A stretch of 64,000 nucleotides of DNA from Calonectria ilicicola (lineage: Eukaryota > Ascomycota > Sordariomycetes > Hypocreales > Nectriaceae), in contig CP085829.1 in NCBI GenBank assembly GCA_020809705.1, positions 248,001 to 312,000 on the forward strand, read 5' to 3'. Every line of letters starts with the position of its first letter. Position 1 is the stretch's first letter. The position numbers and the translations under genes are program-made. Below are positions 1-10,624 of this stretch, piece by piece. A model generated the notes under the pieces. It was not told where the DNA came from, made no database searches, and saw nothing but the letters and a program-made list of their open reading frames with translations.

Positions 1-538
1 ATTCACTAGACGTAAAAACATCTTTTATTTAGGCTATTTTTGTCAGACTATAGTCCCTGCTAGTAACGCAGTAGAGCTTTTTGGTAGTCGTAGGATAACG
101 TCCTCCTTCAAGCTTTTACTCTAGGCTGTGTCGGCTGTAATGGTGGTTCATTGGTCCAAAGCTCCGCTAGCACGTAATTGCTCCACACCCCTCTAATTTA
201 GTGCATAATTGGAATCCAACCGAGGCTAAGAAGCTGGTCGGACCTTTACGACACCTTTCATCGATAGGCCCAACGCAAGACCTTTATGGAGAGAAAGGCG
301 TATCTCCGTCGTAAACCTTTGAACCGCGGAGTACGGCGACAAGATTAGGTTGGCAAGATGGGCTGATCTTTCTCTCTGGAAAGACATGGATAGCTACCAG
401 AGGTTCAATGCAGTAGAGGAGGACGAGGGATAAAAGCTCGAGGTCCTCCACATCGAGGACAACACACAGCTCCAAATCGAATAATCCGGTCATCGTATTA
501 ATTACTTATATATACACATTGAACAAAGTGACAGCACC
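1..538. other. Left-edge intergenic region / BVMO promoter
   Basis: No convincing gene is visible. The only open frame (minus strand, 284-493) is short, Leu-rich and has no motif. A TATATATA run at 507-514 lies 25 bp before the ATG of the monooxygenase and may be its TATA element or simply part of its leader. Confidence 0.5.
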
Positions 539-2578
539 ATGACTTCGACTCACGAAGAAGTACAGAGAGCGGTACCAACAAAGGTTCCAACTGTGGCACT
601 GGCCCGTGCCCTTATTGAAAGCACGACTGAGTCGAAAGAGATTGGGATCTATTCGACTGATGCGTACCAGAGGACACAGCTGGATGCTCTGCCCCCAGGT
701 GTAGCAGAGACAGCGGACGCATCCGCTGCTCAGACACTGGACCAGGATTACGTGGACACTATCATCGTCGGGGCAGGTCTGTCAGGCATCTCCGCCCTTT
801 ACCGGATTCGTAAACTGGGCCTTTCCGTAAAGATTTTTGAAGCTGGTCTAGACCTTGGCGGCGTCTGGTATTGGAATCGCTATCCGGGAGCACGTGTCGA
901 CTCTGAGTATCCGTTTTATCAGCTCAGTATTCCCGAGGTATATAAGACTTTCAACTTTTCGCAACGATTCCCCGACCAAAAGGAACTGCGCAGGTACGTT
1001 GCGCATTTAGACGAATCTCTCCAGTTGCGCAAGGACGTCGTTTTCGATGCGGAGGTCGTGAGCGCCGAGTACGACGCGACCAGCAGAGTCTGGACCGTGA
1101 AAACCGCAAAAGGTCACATAGGAAGGGCAAAGTACCTCATCATGGCTACGGGTATCTTGCATAAACGATACTGCCCCGATTTCCCGAGCTTTAGTCAGTA
1201 CAAAGGCGACGTGCATCACTCAGCCTTCTGGCCAGACAAGATGGACTGCCGTGGTAAGAACATTGCTGTGGTTGGTGCCGGCGCCACTGCAGTACAAATT
1301 GTTCAAGAACTTGCCAAGCAAACCGCTGATGGTGGTTCGCTTACCGTGTTTATGAGGCGTTAGTCACATCCCGGTCAAGACAAGTTCAGAGCTGATAGTG
1401 GGCAGGACCAAGTACCTGCATTCCGATGCAGCAACGCAACCTCACTGTTGAAGAACAAAAAAATCTCAAACCATATTTCCCATGTCTTTTCGAAGCCGGC
1501 CGCCAGTCTCATGGTGGGTTTCCTATCAAACCTGCAGGCTGTAATGCATTCGATCACACCGCAGAGCAACGCCAGGCCCATCTCGAGAATTTGTGGCAAC
1601 GTGGTGCGTTCAATTTCTTACTGGGCACGTACAATGACACCGTAAGCGATTTGAAGGCGAACCGAGAGGTCTACAACTTTTGGGCCAACAAGGTCAGGGC
1701 AAGGATTACAGACCCTAAGAAACGAGACATATTGGCACCTTTGGACCCAATCTATCCTATTGGTACAAAGAGACCGCCGCTGGAGAGAGACTATTATGAA
1801 TGCATTGACATGCCTCATGTCGATGTTGTAGACTTAACTGCAACACCTTTCGCGGACTTTACAGAGAACGGCGTGACGTTAACAGATGGGCGCGAAAAAG
1901 AATTTGATGCTATCGTATTAGCCACTGGATTTGATAGCTTCACCGGCTCGTAAGTTTATCATCTTGTCTAGAGACTTGGAACTATCAATTGGCGACACAC
2001 TTGATAACATTGGCTTCAGGATAACAAATATGGGATTGAAGAGCAAGGACGGTCTCGATGTCAAGAATCGATGGAAGGATGGAATTCATACTTATTTGGG
2101 AATTTTTATGAACGGCTTTCCCAACGCTTTTATCCTTTTTGGTCCTCAGGGTGAGCCCATAACCCCCTTTCCAACTTCTTCGCGGCTATCGAAAAGTCGT
2201 TTGAGAAGTTCGACCGAGGGCTTAACGAGAGTTTACCTTACTGACCGAATGGAATCGATAGCACCAACGGCGTTCTCCAACGGCCCCACCATCATTGAAG
2301 CTCAAGCCGACTTCATCGCTGACACCATCGATCGGCTCGAAAAAGAAAACATCAAGGCCATCGAGCCGACGACCAAGGCCGAGGATGAGTGGAAGGAGCT
2401 GCTCAATAGAATGTTGGTGGGAACTTTGATGGCAGGAACAGACTCGTGGTGGAATGGCTCTAATATTCCTGGTAAGAAGAAGGAGATCATAGCGTACGCA
2501 GCTGGTATAACCGAATATGAAGCCACATTACGAGCTAGGTTGGATGGCTGGCAGGGTTTCGAGGTTATTAAAGATTAA
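539..2578 (+). CDS. Baeyer-Villiger-type FAD/NADPH monooxygenase (603 aa)
   Basis: Predicted flavin monooxygenase that would insert one oxygen atom next to a ketone carbonyl using NADPH and O2. In raw sequence it looks broken into three frames, but introns at 1359-1405, 1950-2019 and 2151-2261 restore one frame: join(539..1358, 1406..1949, 2020..2150, 2262..2578), 1,812 nt. The joined junctions read RRPSTCIPMQQR, TGSITNMG and GPQAPTAFSNGPT, all familiar blocks of this family. Visible motifs are the first Rossmann fold GAGLSG (about residue 78), the BVMO fingerprint YKGDVHHSAFWP (about 220-231, fitting [F/Y]xGxxxHxxxWP) and the second Rossmann fold GAGATA. The length is normal for the cyclohexanone/cycloalkanone monooxygenase-like family. 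It appears intact, not a pseudogene. The substrate is unknown. Neighbouring oxidative genes suggest a secondary-metabolite context, which is inference. Confidence 0.88.
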
Positions 2579-4123
2579 ATTTATAGCAGTGGACACGCTG
2601 TGACAATGAGAAGACGACTTGGATCTTTATAAAAGAAGTAGAGTTGTATATACTGAATGTTTAGTTTATTACCAGAGTAGTATTGGTATTAGAACTCGGT
2701 TCAAGACGAAATCTTTTATGTGGCAAGAAAGGAAGAGAAGAGGGATAAATGGACTCATCGAGGTCCCTTAACGCCGAAACGAGCAATCGAATTCAAACAA
2801 TGCCCGCATGTGGACTTCCGGTGGGCGCCTTGGATAATTGCCCCCCGTTGAGGATTCAGCGTCGCGTAGGTCAGCCGTGTTGCCATTCTCAACGTCACGC
2901 TTTCGTCTGGAAGGTCTGTTGTTCCTTTTTTCAAATGATTGATCACCAACTTCGAGACCCCCCCAAAGCTGGCCATGGTACCAAGAGCTGTAAACCCTGC
3001 GGAGTAACTATGATCTCGCCAGCCAACTAAAGCACTGATACCTACAGATACTAGGATCCCAACGACAGTAATCGATATCATGAAAATTTTGCCTTTTCTT
3101 GAAGGATTCAAGAAGTCTTGGTACCAGCTGTGAGACTTAGTATCAATAGATAGCTACAGCTCCTTGTGCATTGGGTTGGAAATTGATGCTCTTGATTTTT
3201 CACTATGGAAGGGATCTAGCTAGGTCTCTTATAGCTGTAGCTGCTAGCCGCAGCCGGTTTTCCTATCTAAGGTTGAAGCTATTCCCGACTCGGCGGCCCT
3301 AGCTACTAGTTATCTGATACGGCCGGCGGCGGCCTCTAGCTGTGTCCGTAACGGTCAGATAAGCCGGTCACCGTTGTTGACGGTATTTGTATGTGAAATC
3401 GGACTGTGTGCAGTCCGGGACCGGTCTGTTTGATCTTGCCGTTACTGTGTTATTCGGGCTAGGCTATTGAGGCTATCTACGGTGTGACACTTAGGAATTG
3501 GGGATGATCCCCTAGAACAAGTCAGAAGTTCATCGTGGGCCGAGGAAGAGGCGTGAGTTGTCGCGGATCTCCCTGGCTGGTTGTTGTTAGGATGTATTGG
3601 CAAACCTTAGCCTAAGCCCGTGTTACATGTTCCACATTCTCCCCTTCAACTATGACGTGGCTCTAGGTCGGTGCAGGCACCACTTGCATATGGCGAACAA
3701 AGATTTACAGCGCCAACTCGAGGCTCAAAATTTGCTCTGGCGAACATGTTGATTTCAAGAGTATCACTAAAGAAATTATGTTCTGAGAGAACACATACAT
3801 GCCGGCGGCAACAAAAGTTGCTCATTAGTGAAAATCATCGAGGCATCCCGCACAGGGCGCAAACTAATGGCCGCTGGCAATTAGTGGGATCCAACTCGGT
3901 ATTCCTTTTTTACGTAGATGATATTGGAAGGGCTGTAGAATGCCAACAGGCCACTCAATAATGTTGATAAGCACGATAGGGAACAAAGCTCATTTTCTGC
4001 CCGTGAACTAGTTGCATCTGGGATGACAAACCCAAAGATGTCTTGGAACGCTCCTCGAGAACCTAACTTTACATGTGATATGGACCAAATCTCTCAATAA
4101 ACCATCTCCATTCACTACTGACA
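2579..4123. other. Intergenic region with a possible gene remnant
   Basis: Apart from the fragment described at 2755-3159, I see no gene. The stretch 3180-3450 is built of short CTAG/GCCGG-rich words with a small inverted pair (TTATCTGA about 3309, TCAGATAA about 3355) and could be a decayed transposon. No terminal repeats or transposase motifs could be assigned. Confidence 0.4.
2755..3159 (-). pseudogene. Possible C-terminal exon remnant of a membrane protein
   Basis: An open minus-strand frame begins right after a TAG at about 3160 and runs to a stop at 2755. It contains SWYQDFLNPSRKGKI, then one hydrophobic segment (ITVVGILVSVGISALVGW) and a polar tail. The composition looks like a real fungal protein end rather than random translation, and the 5' side has plausible splice acceptors (CACAG at about 3130). 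I cannot find a matching upstream exon towards 3.2-4.1 kb, and that stretch looks repeat-like. I therefore read it as the leftover of a truncated gene. No function is assigned, and a small intact gene with an unseen first exon remains possible. Confidence 0.3.
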
Positions 4124-5392
4124 CTAATAATTATTGCGCTGGCCGTTACGCAATAGATCTTCACTTGATGAGAGAAGCGCGCCTGTTGTATTCTCGGACT
4201 TTCCGGGAGCGTAACTAGGAATCGTGTTCAATGTGGCGACTTTTGAAGCTGTCTCAGGAATGGAAAAGTACGGCCTGAGAGATGGAAGGCATGAAATTAC
4301 CAGACTGAGGTTAACTTCGATGATTGTCCACAATGCTGATAGGTCGGTTAATCGTGCTGTTGTCTCTCTGATGGTCACTATACATACTAATCGTGCTCCA
4401 TGGCATCCAGTCACCTACTTGGGCTCCAACAGTTACCACATAACGCAAGACAGAAAAGCCAATTGTGATGATTCCGAGAAGAAACGTGGTATAGAGCCCA
4501 GCTTTAAGAATTCCGTGAACCCTTACTTGAGGCATGATGAGCCACGGGACAAGAAATACTAGATGAAATGTTAAAATTTCTCCCAAACCTGTCAGATGGC
4601 ATGGAGTGACTCGCCTAAAATCTCACCTGCGAGATTCAAAGACCAAGAAACCAAAAATATCTCTCTTCCATGTTCACCGGAGCAGTGGTTTGTCATATCA
4701 AGAGTCCTATTCGAGTTATAAGAGCCCAGAAAGTCAAAAAAAAAAAAAAAAAAAAAGAACCATTGCACCTACCATAGTGATGTAATCGGCAAGCAAAGAC
4801 AATACGTCGTGACAAAGATTCCAACCAGAGCAAGGAAATTATACACAATAACAATCCATAAAATAACTCTTCTTTTTACCATAAAAGTGGGAAAGATTTC
4901 CAAGTATACTGCAAGGAGAGCTGCTTTGGATAAAAATAATGTTAGATAATTCGGAGCCAGGCTCAGCCAATATAGCTGAAAATATGTCAGCCGTATTGCT
5001 TGGCGGTTTCCTGGTTGTGTGAATATGTAGAGGATGGAGTACCTTGACGACGCTGGTGATCTCTTGGGGGCTACCATGAAACCCCTCTAATGATGTTCCA
5101 ACTTGTTTTTCCAGCACGCCAAATTTCATCATCAAAGTGGTGCACGCTGTCGCGGCACATGCGCAAATCCAGGCTGCGATCATAAAAATATCGCTGAGTA
5201 CGAGGCTTCTTCTCTGTATTTTGAAACGGAGATAGAGCCGTGCGCCCAAGATCACCGTCGCGACACCCACAAGACCCCACCCAGCGATCTGAAGTGAATG
5301 GAAGCCCTAGTTAGCGATGATTGGATTGGTGTGGTGCGCCGAATACAAACCTGGACGGGCACAGGCCCTGTACCAGCTACTGTCGCGGTCAT
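4124..5392 (-). CDS. Fungal rhodopsin-like (Pth11/SAT4-type) integral membrane protein, copy 1 (321 aa)
   Basis: Multi-pass membrane protein of the fungal rhodopsin-domain family often found beside metabolite genes; its biochemical role is not established. The model has six exons: 5392-5351, 5288-5043, 4975-4773, 4706-4615, 4558-4388 and 4335-4124 (966 nt, all phases consistent). The start ATG at 5392 gives MTATVAGTGPVPVQ. Hydrophobic helices follow, with family blocks LGARLYLRF, SKAALLAVYLEIFP, WSLNLAGEIL plus VFLVPWLIMP, AGLYTTFLLGI and LSLVISCLPSLRPYF. The fourth intron (4614-4559) begins GCGAGT and ends CTAG, so it appears to be a GC-AG intron; the GT alternative would be 38 nt and would add residues not seen in the paralogue. 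A run of 21 A (plus strand 4736-4756) falls inside intron 3. The exon layout matches copy 2 at 11826-13204. No light-sensing function is implied by the name. Confidence 0.78.
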
Positions 5393-6572
5393 CAATCAAA
5401 TACTTGGAATGATATCCCAAGATATATCGAATATCTGGGCATTAGGAGATAGATCGGTCGCCAACCCCTCAAGGAATGCCAAACTGCGGACCCATGGGCG
5501 CTAACCCTAGATATGGTATCCGCAATCTTCATGTCCCATTTTGAGGGCTCCAGTCGTTTATATACTGCAGCGGCTCGGCAGTTCGCCAGCCTAGCGCGCT
5601 TTGACAAACGCCACTGGCTGGCCGATTGCGCCACGAACGAAATTTACATTGTGACCGGATTTGGCTTCCATTCCTGTCTACTTTGGCACGATTGTAGCCG
5701 GGAAGTATTGTGATTTCCTACCTGTATATCTATTCAGAGATGTTTCCTTACTTATGGTCGATGTAAACAGTGTAACAATTTGATACGGTGACATAGCGGA
5801 TGCGGTATTACCACGAAAATGAAACTAAATCTCAGGGGAAGGCTTGAAGGCACGAAGCGAAATTGGAGGCGTTAGAGTGCGTCTTAGCCGAGTTAACCTT
5901 CGGTGGGCGAGACGTTTGAGAATCCTCATCTTGGCCTTTTCCTGGTTTTTCCTGGTGCAAATTCTTTCCCAATTTCTGGCACATTCAATACTTCTCAGAT
6001 GGAATATGTATTCAAAAACGGCTGATGAGGAAATAGGATACTCAATGCGGTGGCACAGAATGCGGCTGCGACATTTGAACGCGCAGATAATATTCCCTGC
6101 CATGCTAACTACTTACGGAAAACGCCAGTCAAATGGCTGCTGATAAACGCCCTATGTCTCACGTCTAGGTGGTCGAGCCTGCTAGGTTTCAAAGACGGCG
6201 TTTTTTTTCGGCATGCTTGGCGAAAATTCTGGCTTTGATTCAAATTCCAACTACCGAACTGACTTTGTGGTTCATTCTCGGCCTCCAAAAACGTAACCCT
6301 AAGACAACCGCGTACCTTCCTCTGCCTCCTCCACTGTGATATCAATGAAACTGGTCGGCCAGACGAAATGCCAATAATCATTTGAGAGACCAACAGATTA
6401 TAAGCATTTGACTCCAGACCCCTCTCCAATTTTAACGCGGGCCGTTCCATCTTGCCCGGCGCTAACCAATCCAAAGGTGTCCCGTCGTTAAGTGTCTTCA
6501 GCCACCGAACCTAGCTTTAATCTTTGCCCGATTCATGCGCAAAAGCCGGTGCTTATAAAACAACCCATCGCA
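5393..6572. other. Intergenic region, unresolved
   Basis: No gene could be assembled. Minus-strand peptides at 6109-6474 (including GTPLDWLAPGKMERPALKLE) and 5825-6103 (basic, Arg-rich) are longer than expected for noise and are joined by splice-like GTACGC and GTAAGT sites. They match no family I recognise and may be a decayed gene. Confidence 0.35.
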
Positions 6573-8336
6573 TCAACCAACGTAGAGCACCCTTTGAACC
6601 AAGTTGGTCCAGTTCTGCGTGGGAGCGCTATCGCGTTCACCACGCCAGGCAACGATTCCATCGGGTCGGACTAGCACTGCCCCTTCCTTGCTCACACCGC
6701 ACCGTCGCAACCAGTCTCCAGATGTGTCTTCTAATTGTCCTGGAGCAAACTCTTCCCAGCATACCAAATCGTTCTCGAAGTCTTCCCAGCCTGGAGACAT
6801 TGTAAGAAGAAGCAGCTTGTTCAAAGGAATCAGGTCACGAATAGCAATTTTCTCGCCATTCTTTTCAACCCAGCAATGGGGCAAGTGGTGGCCCGGAATG
6901 GTTGAAGGATGATACATTGTTTGGTCGAATGATCCATCTTCCTTTAGCTGCCCACCGTGTAGTTTTCCTCCCTCGTTATTGACATCCACCGAAGGATAAA
7001 ACCAGCCTATCTCGGTTCCGGGTGCTTTAAACTCGGTGTCAAGCGCACTTGATGCCCTCAAGACAGCTTGTCTTTTGTTATGATAGTCTTGGTGGGTCTC
7101 ATCAAAATAAGCTGCAAGAGCACGCCTATTCTCTTGAATAGAATTCTTGTCGCTTACACCCAAAGCAGCATCCATCTCACCGCGGTGGCTGAGAATATTG
7201 TTCAAGCTAGTAAGACCAACGTTGCGACCAATGGGCCGACGTTCGGTGTCGTAACTATCAAGGAGTCCTTGATATCTTTCTTCATCTTTGAGAGCCATCT
7301 CTAGTTTCCAAACAAGATTTTGAGCATCCTGGATTCCCGTGTTCATACCGAGAGCACCCCAAGGGGGAACCTTGTGTGCTGCATCGCCAACGAGAAAAAC
7401 ACGACCGATGCGGAAGCGGGAGGTATATATGGCATTCACATTCCAGTGACTTAGAGACAAGATCTCGACAGGAAGGCCAGGAAGATTTAGGGCGTTCTCG
7501 ACCCGGGCTTTCATACTGTCTTCACTGAAGGCTTCTGGATCTGAGTCTTTGATGCCGCAGATGAAACCCCATTCTCCTGTGCCATCTTCTGGAAGTGGCC
7601 ATGGGCCCAGTGGATAAATGGCACCAGAACTGACGCTTCCTTCGTTTTCGGCATTCAGGAACCACGTAATGAAGTTTCTGTTATCTGGATGGCGGTTATG
7701 TAACGGAGATCGAAAATGCGCCGTCACCATGCTAAAAATGTCTTTCTGGCCCGCCCATTCAACACCGAGTTTGTCTGTAAAGGTGCGACCTCCGTCCGCA
7801 CAAATAACAAATCGTGCCATAATGTTCTCATCGACATTCTTGTCTAGAAAATGTACGTTGAGTACAACGGCCTTGTTATCGATAGTTTGTAATGTGCTTA
7901 CTTCGGCCCCGAATTTGATTCCATCAGGATTGAGCTCTGTCGCCCGCCGCTTAAGAATCGGCTCAAGTCGTATCTGTGGGAGCATGGAAAATCGGCTCGG
8001 GCTGTTCCTCTCATACTCTTCGGAATAATCACCTCCTCCCCAAGAGTCACGAGAGAAAATTTCCTTGTCGTCTGGTCCTAAGCCTGTATACCAGGCAGTA
8101 CGACCGCTTACATTGGATGGGGCACAGCTAGCGTAAATATCTTGCTCGATGCCCATGACGCGAAATATTTCGTTTGTCCGCTGGTTGATGCCCACCGCTT
8201 TTGGATGAATTGCAGTGCCTGAATGCCGTTCGAAAAGGACATGCGGGATCCCTCTCAGTGATAGGAGGATAGACGACGCGAGGCCAACGGGGCCTCCGCC
8301 GATAATGGCGATGGGAATCATGGGTGAGACAGTCAT
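6573..8336 (-). CDS. Class A FAD-dependent aromatic hydroxylase, phenol 2-monooxygenase-like (587 aa)
   Basis: Single-exon flavoprotein of the FAD_binding_3 (PheA/TfdB/MhpA) superfamily, expected to hydroxylate an aromatic or polyketide-like substrate with NAD(P)H and O2. The start is set at the ATG at 8336 (ACCATGA context); the frame is open 32 codons further upstream, but without another ATG. Motifs are the N-terminal dinucleotide fold IIGGGPVG (residues 11-18), the DG motif CADGGRTFTDKLG, and the FAD ribityl-binding GD motif FLVGDAAHKVPPWGALGMNTG (about 315-335), followed by DAQNLVWKL. The C-terminal third has the thioredoxin-like fold usual for phenol hydroxylase-type members (LLLLTMSPGWEDF through VLVRPDGIVAWR). 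Length is normal and all motifs are intact. It lies head-to-tail with the Zn2Cys6 regulator gene upstream, which may control it (inference). Confidence 0.88.
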   Translation of the reverse strand: MTVSPMIPIAIIGGGPVGLASSILLSLRGIPHVLFERHSGTAIHPKAVGINQRTNEIFRVMGIEQDIYASCAPSNVSGRTAWYTGLGPDDKEIFSRDSWGGGDYSEEYERNSPSRFSMLPQIRLEPILKRRATELNPDGIKFGAEVSTLQTIDNKAVVLNVHFLDKNVDENIMARFVICADGGRTFTDKLGVEWAGQKDIFSMVTAHFRSPLHNRHPDNRNFITWFLNAENEGSVSSGAIYPLGPWPLPEDGTGEWGFICGIKDSDPEAFSEDSMKARVENALNLPGLPVEILSLSHWNVNAIYTSRFRIGRVFLVGDAAHKVPPWGALGMNTGIQDAQNLVWKLEMALKDEERYQGLLDSYDTERRPIGRNVGLTSLNNILSHRGEMDAALGVSDKNSIQENRRALAAYFDETHQDYHNKRQAVLRASSALDTEFKAPGTEIGWFYPSVDVNNEGGKLHGGQLKEDGSFDQTMYHPSTIPGHHLPHCWVEKNGEKIAIRDLIPLNKLLLLTMSPGWEDFENDLVCWEEFAPGQLEDTSGDWLRRCGVSKEGAVLVRPDGIVAWRGERDSAPTQNWTNLVQRVLYVG

Positions 8337-8772
8337 GGTGATTGAAAGGGTTGGGTTGGGAATGTTCAAAGTTGTTGGTTTGGCCAGTCTATTTAATCCA
8401 TAAGTTTTTTTTTTTTCGCCAAGCAATAACACGTAGCCGCATGAAACAAAATCTATTGACCGGCCTTCCTGGGAGAGCGGCCGGTATCACCCTATTCAGC
8501 AACGCCACTCGCGCCTAATTCGCATGAATCCCACTTAGAATGACATCTCGAGTCGGCACTCGGGATGATGAACAGCATGCGTAATGTCACTTGGGCCATG
8601 AAACAAGTGTCGGCGCTCGAGTGGAGATTACTCAGCAAAGTTATTCGGCAGATCAAAATGCCTCATTGTAACGTGGGGTTTCAATGCGACGACCTGATTC
8701 TGGTTGATACATTCCCTGTATCTATTCCCTTTGTAGCAGGAGAAATGATACCCTGTCTGGCTCAACGCGGGG
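8337..8772. other. Spacer between regulator 3' end and FAD hydroxylase 5' end
   Basis: Contains the hydroxylase promoter. A 12-14 bp T run (plus strand about 8405-8416) and a TAAATAG element lie just upstream of its ATG. GGCCGG / CCGGCC words near 8460-8485 (CCGGCCTTCC and GCGGCCGG) resemble the inverted CGG half-sites bound by Zn2Cys6 factors, which would fit regulation by the adjacent factor. This is only a suggestion. Confidence 0.35.
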
Positions 8773-10624
8773 TTAATGAGTATGTGAAACACGTCGGGTT
8801 TTGCCCGGGAGCAAGCTTTTCACGCCAAACGGATAGAGATAAAATTCTCCCTCGCGGTTGCGGTCGCTGAGCCTCCTCAGTAAGGGAGAAAGTCCAAGTT
8901 TATTCGTTCTATCGCACATTAGCCCCAGAGATGGAACCCTTGTTGGTAGATTCCACTTACCTAACCATGACCAAGCGCCATGCGTGCTCGTATCGCCGGC
9001 AGATTGTCCCCAAAACCCCTGCAGCAGTTTTAGAGTCTTGAACAGGTGTGGGGTTCTCATCCATGTTCCAATGTCTGCTAATGCCGACTCGATTGACACT
9101 CTATTCGGACCAACAGCGCAGAGTCCCGCTGTAAACAATGGGGCGACTAGAAGTACCCTTGGGGATAGTCCGGATGAGGACGTCATGTTGTTCGCACACC
9201 AAATAATCTTGTCAACGCAAAATTGAGACTCAGCTGATGAATGTGGAAGCATTTGGACTCCACAGCAAACGTGCAAAAGAGCGGTGTACAGAAAAGCGGC
9301 ATTGCTCAAAGCGTAGTCTTGCACATCTTCTATGGGAAGAGCTATGCGGATTTGAGGGCTGAGGGGAAGATTCTCAGCAGTGTCTCGCTGCAATCGGTAT
9401 TGAATTTCTTGCTTCAGCATCTCAGCTTCCACTAAAATATCACTTTCTGACAAAGTCGCGCCCAGACTGTTTGTTTCATCTTTGCGACGTCTTTCCTTCA
9501 CCAGAGCCCCCACCTCTCTGAAAAGGTCAGGCAAGTCAGACATTACACCGCCAAAGACATCAAAGTATACCTCGTGGCCTGGTGAGCAATACATATTATT
9601 AAGCTGACTCTCATGTGCCCCGTGAGGAGTAAGCGCGGCTAGTGCCTCTGCATTGTTATACCAACTAGACAAAAATCTCTCTGTTGTGGAAGCGCATGCG
9701 CAATTTTCCATGGTCTGGCGTTGAGAATTAGTGGAATCTAGGATTGCTTTGGCTCCTTTGAGATGGACGCGCCATAGCGAATTGCCTCCATAAATCTGCA
9801 CCTGACACAAGGTTCTCGTTGTTGCTAAAGAGACCGCTCTGGATATTGGATCGAACTTTGCCAATTGGGAACGCAAGTGAGATATGCTATATGATTGAAG
9901 AGAATCAATCAGTTCTTTGGCGTTAATTGGAAGCTCACTGATGGCATTCAAGTGAACTGCGGCGAATGTCATGGCGGCGTATAGTAAACATGGCTGCTGC
10001 AGGGCCATGGGCACGAGGAAGCGGCACATCTCGGAATGGGCAAACATGCTTGGGACTGTGAGTCGCATTGTTTCTGAGATGTAGAATTGCAGTAAATAAC
10101 GTGCCATTGGGGGCAGATTCGGCGTGAGCTGGTCGAGCGGAATGACAGTTGGTACTATATCTGAGGCTTGAAAATTAGACGCCAGCGTTGTAATCTCGTT
10201 TATGGGAGACGATGTTTGATCACAGATCCCATCATCCTTTTTTCCTGGCTCTACCCTTTCGATAGGCTTGCTTGTTGGGTCTATAGAAGTTTGTGACAAG
10301 GAATAGACAAATCCGTTGTCAGGTGTGCCGTTGTCTTTACAACAAGTTAGAACCCCAGCGGAGATGGTCCCATGAAAACACACCTAGTCTCTCTAGGCCT
10401 TCTAGGCACTGGCCAAAGGCTGATTTACGAAAAGCTCTCCCTCCCCAGCGCAACTTTTGTTCGTATGTGCACGATGCCTCGGCCCCGGCACATCTTCCGC
10501 AGCACGGCTTTTGTTGGTCGCATTTTTGCCGTCGCCGTCGGCAACGCTCACATCCCAACCGAGATCGACTACTTTTCTCGCGAGACTTTCTCGTTCGGGA
10601 AGGCCGGGTATCCATTGCAAGCAT
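8773..10624 (-). CDS. Zn2Cys6 binuclear-cluster transcription factor (about 600 aa)
   Basis: Gal4-type fungal regulator. Exon 1 (10624-10384) encodes a basic N-terminus and the zinc cluster CERCRRRRQKC...CCGRCAGAEASC at residues 25-52 (C-x2-C-x6-C-x6-C-x2-C-x6-C), followed by LRWGGRAFRKSAFGQCL. An intron at 10335-10383 with a CTAAC branch site joins it in phase to exon 2 (10334-8773), which carries the alpha-helical fungal-specific factor region (for example YAAMTFAAVHLNAIS and LCQVQIYGGNSLWRVHLKGAKAIL). The start chosen is the ATG at 10624; a second in-frame ATG lies three codons on. The 3' end is less sure: a GTAAGT just after WSWL (about 8964) could start a last intron that would replace the C-terminal 60 or so residues. 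The neighbouring FAD hydroxylase is a plausible target (inference). Confidence 0.85.

Noticed and set aside
539..2578. Baeyer-Villiger gene as a pseudogene split into three frames
   Set aside because: Three short introns with good splice sites restore one 603-residue frame and conserved junction sequences, so no disabling mutation is needed.
3309..3362. TTATCTGA / TCAGATAA inverted pair as transposon ends
   Set aside because: The arms are only 8 bp and 54 bp apart overall, with no target duplication, so chance is adequate.
3671..3961. 96-residue plus-strand open frame as a gene
   Set aside because: No motif, biased composition or splice context; it lies in a repeat-like region and looks like chance.
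4736..4756. A21 tract as a poly(A) tail of a retroposed gene
   Set aside because: It falls inside an intron of a gene with intact intron structure, so it is a homopolymer tract and not evidence of retroposition.
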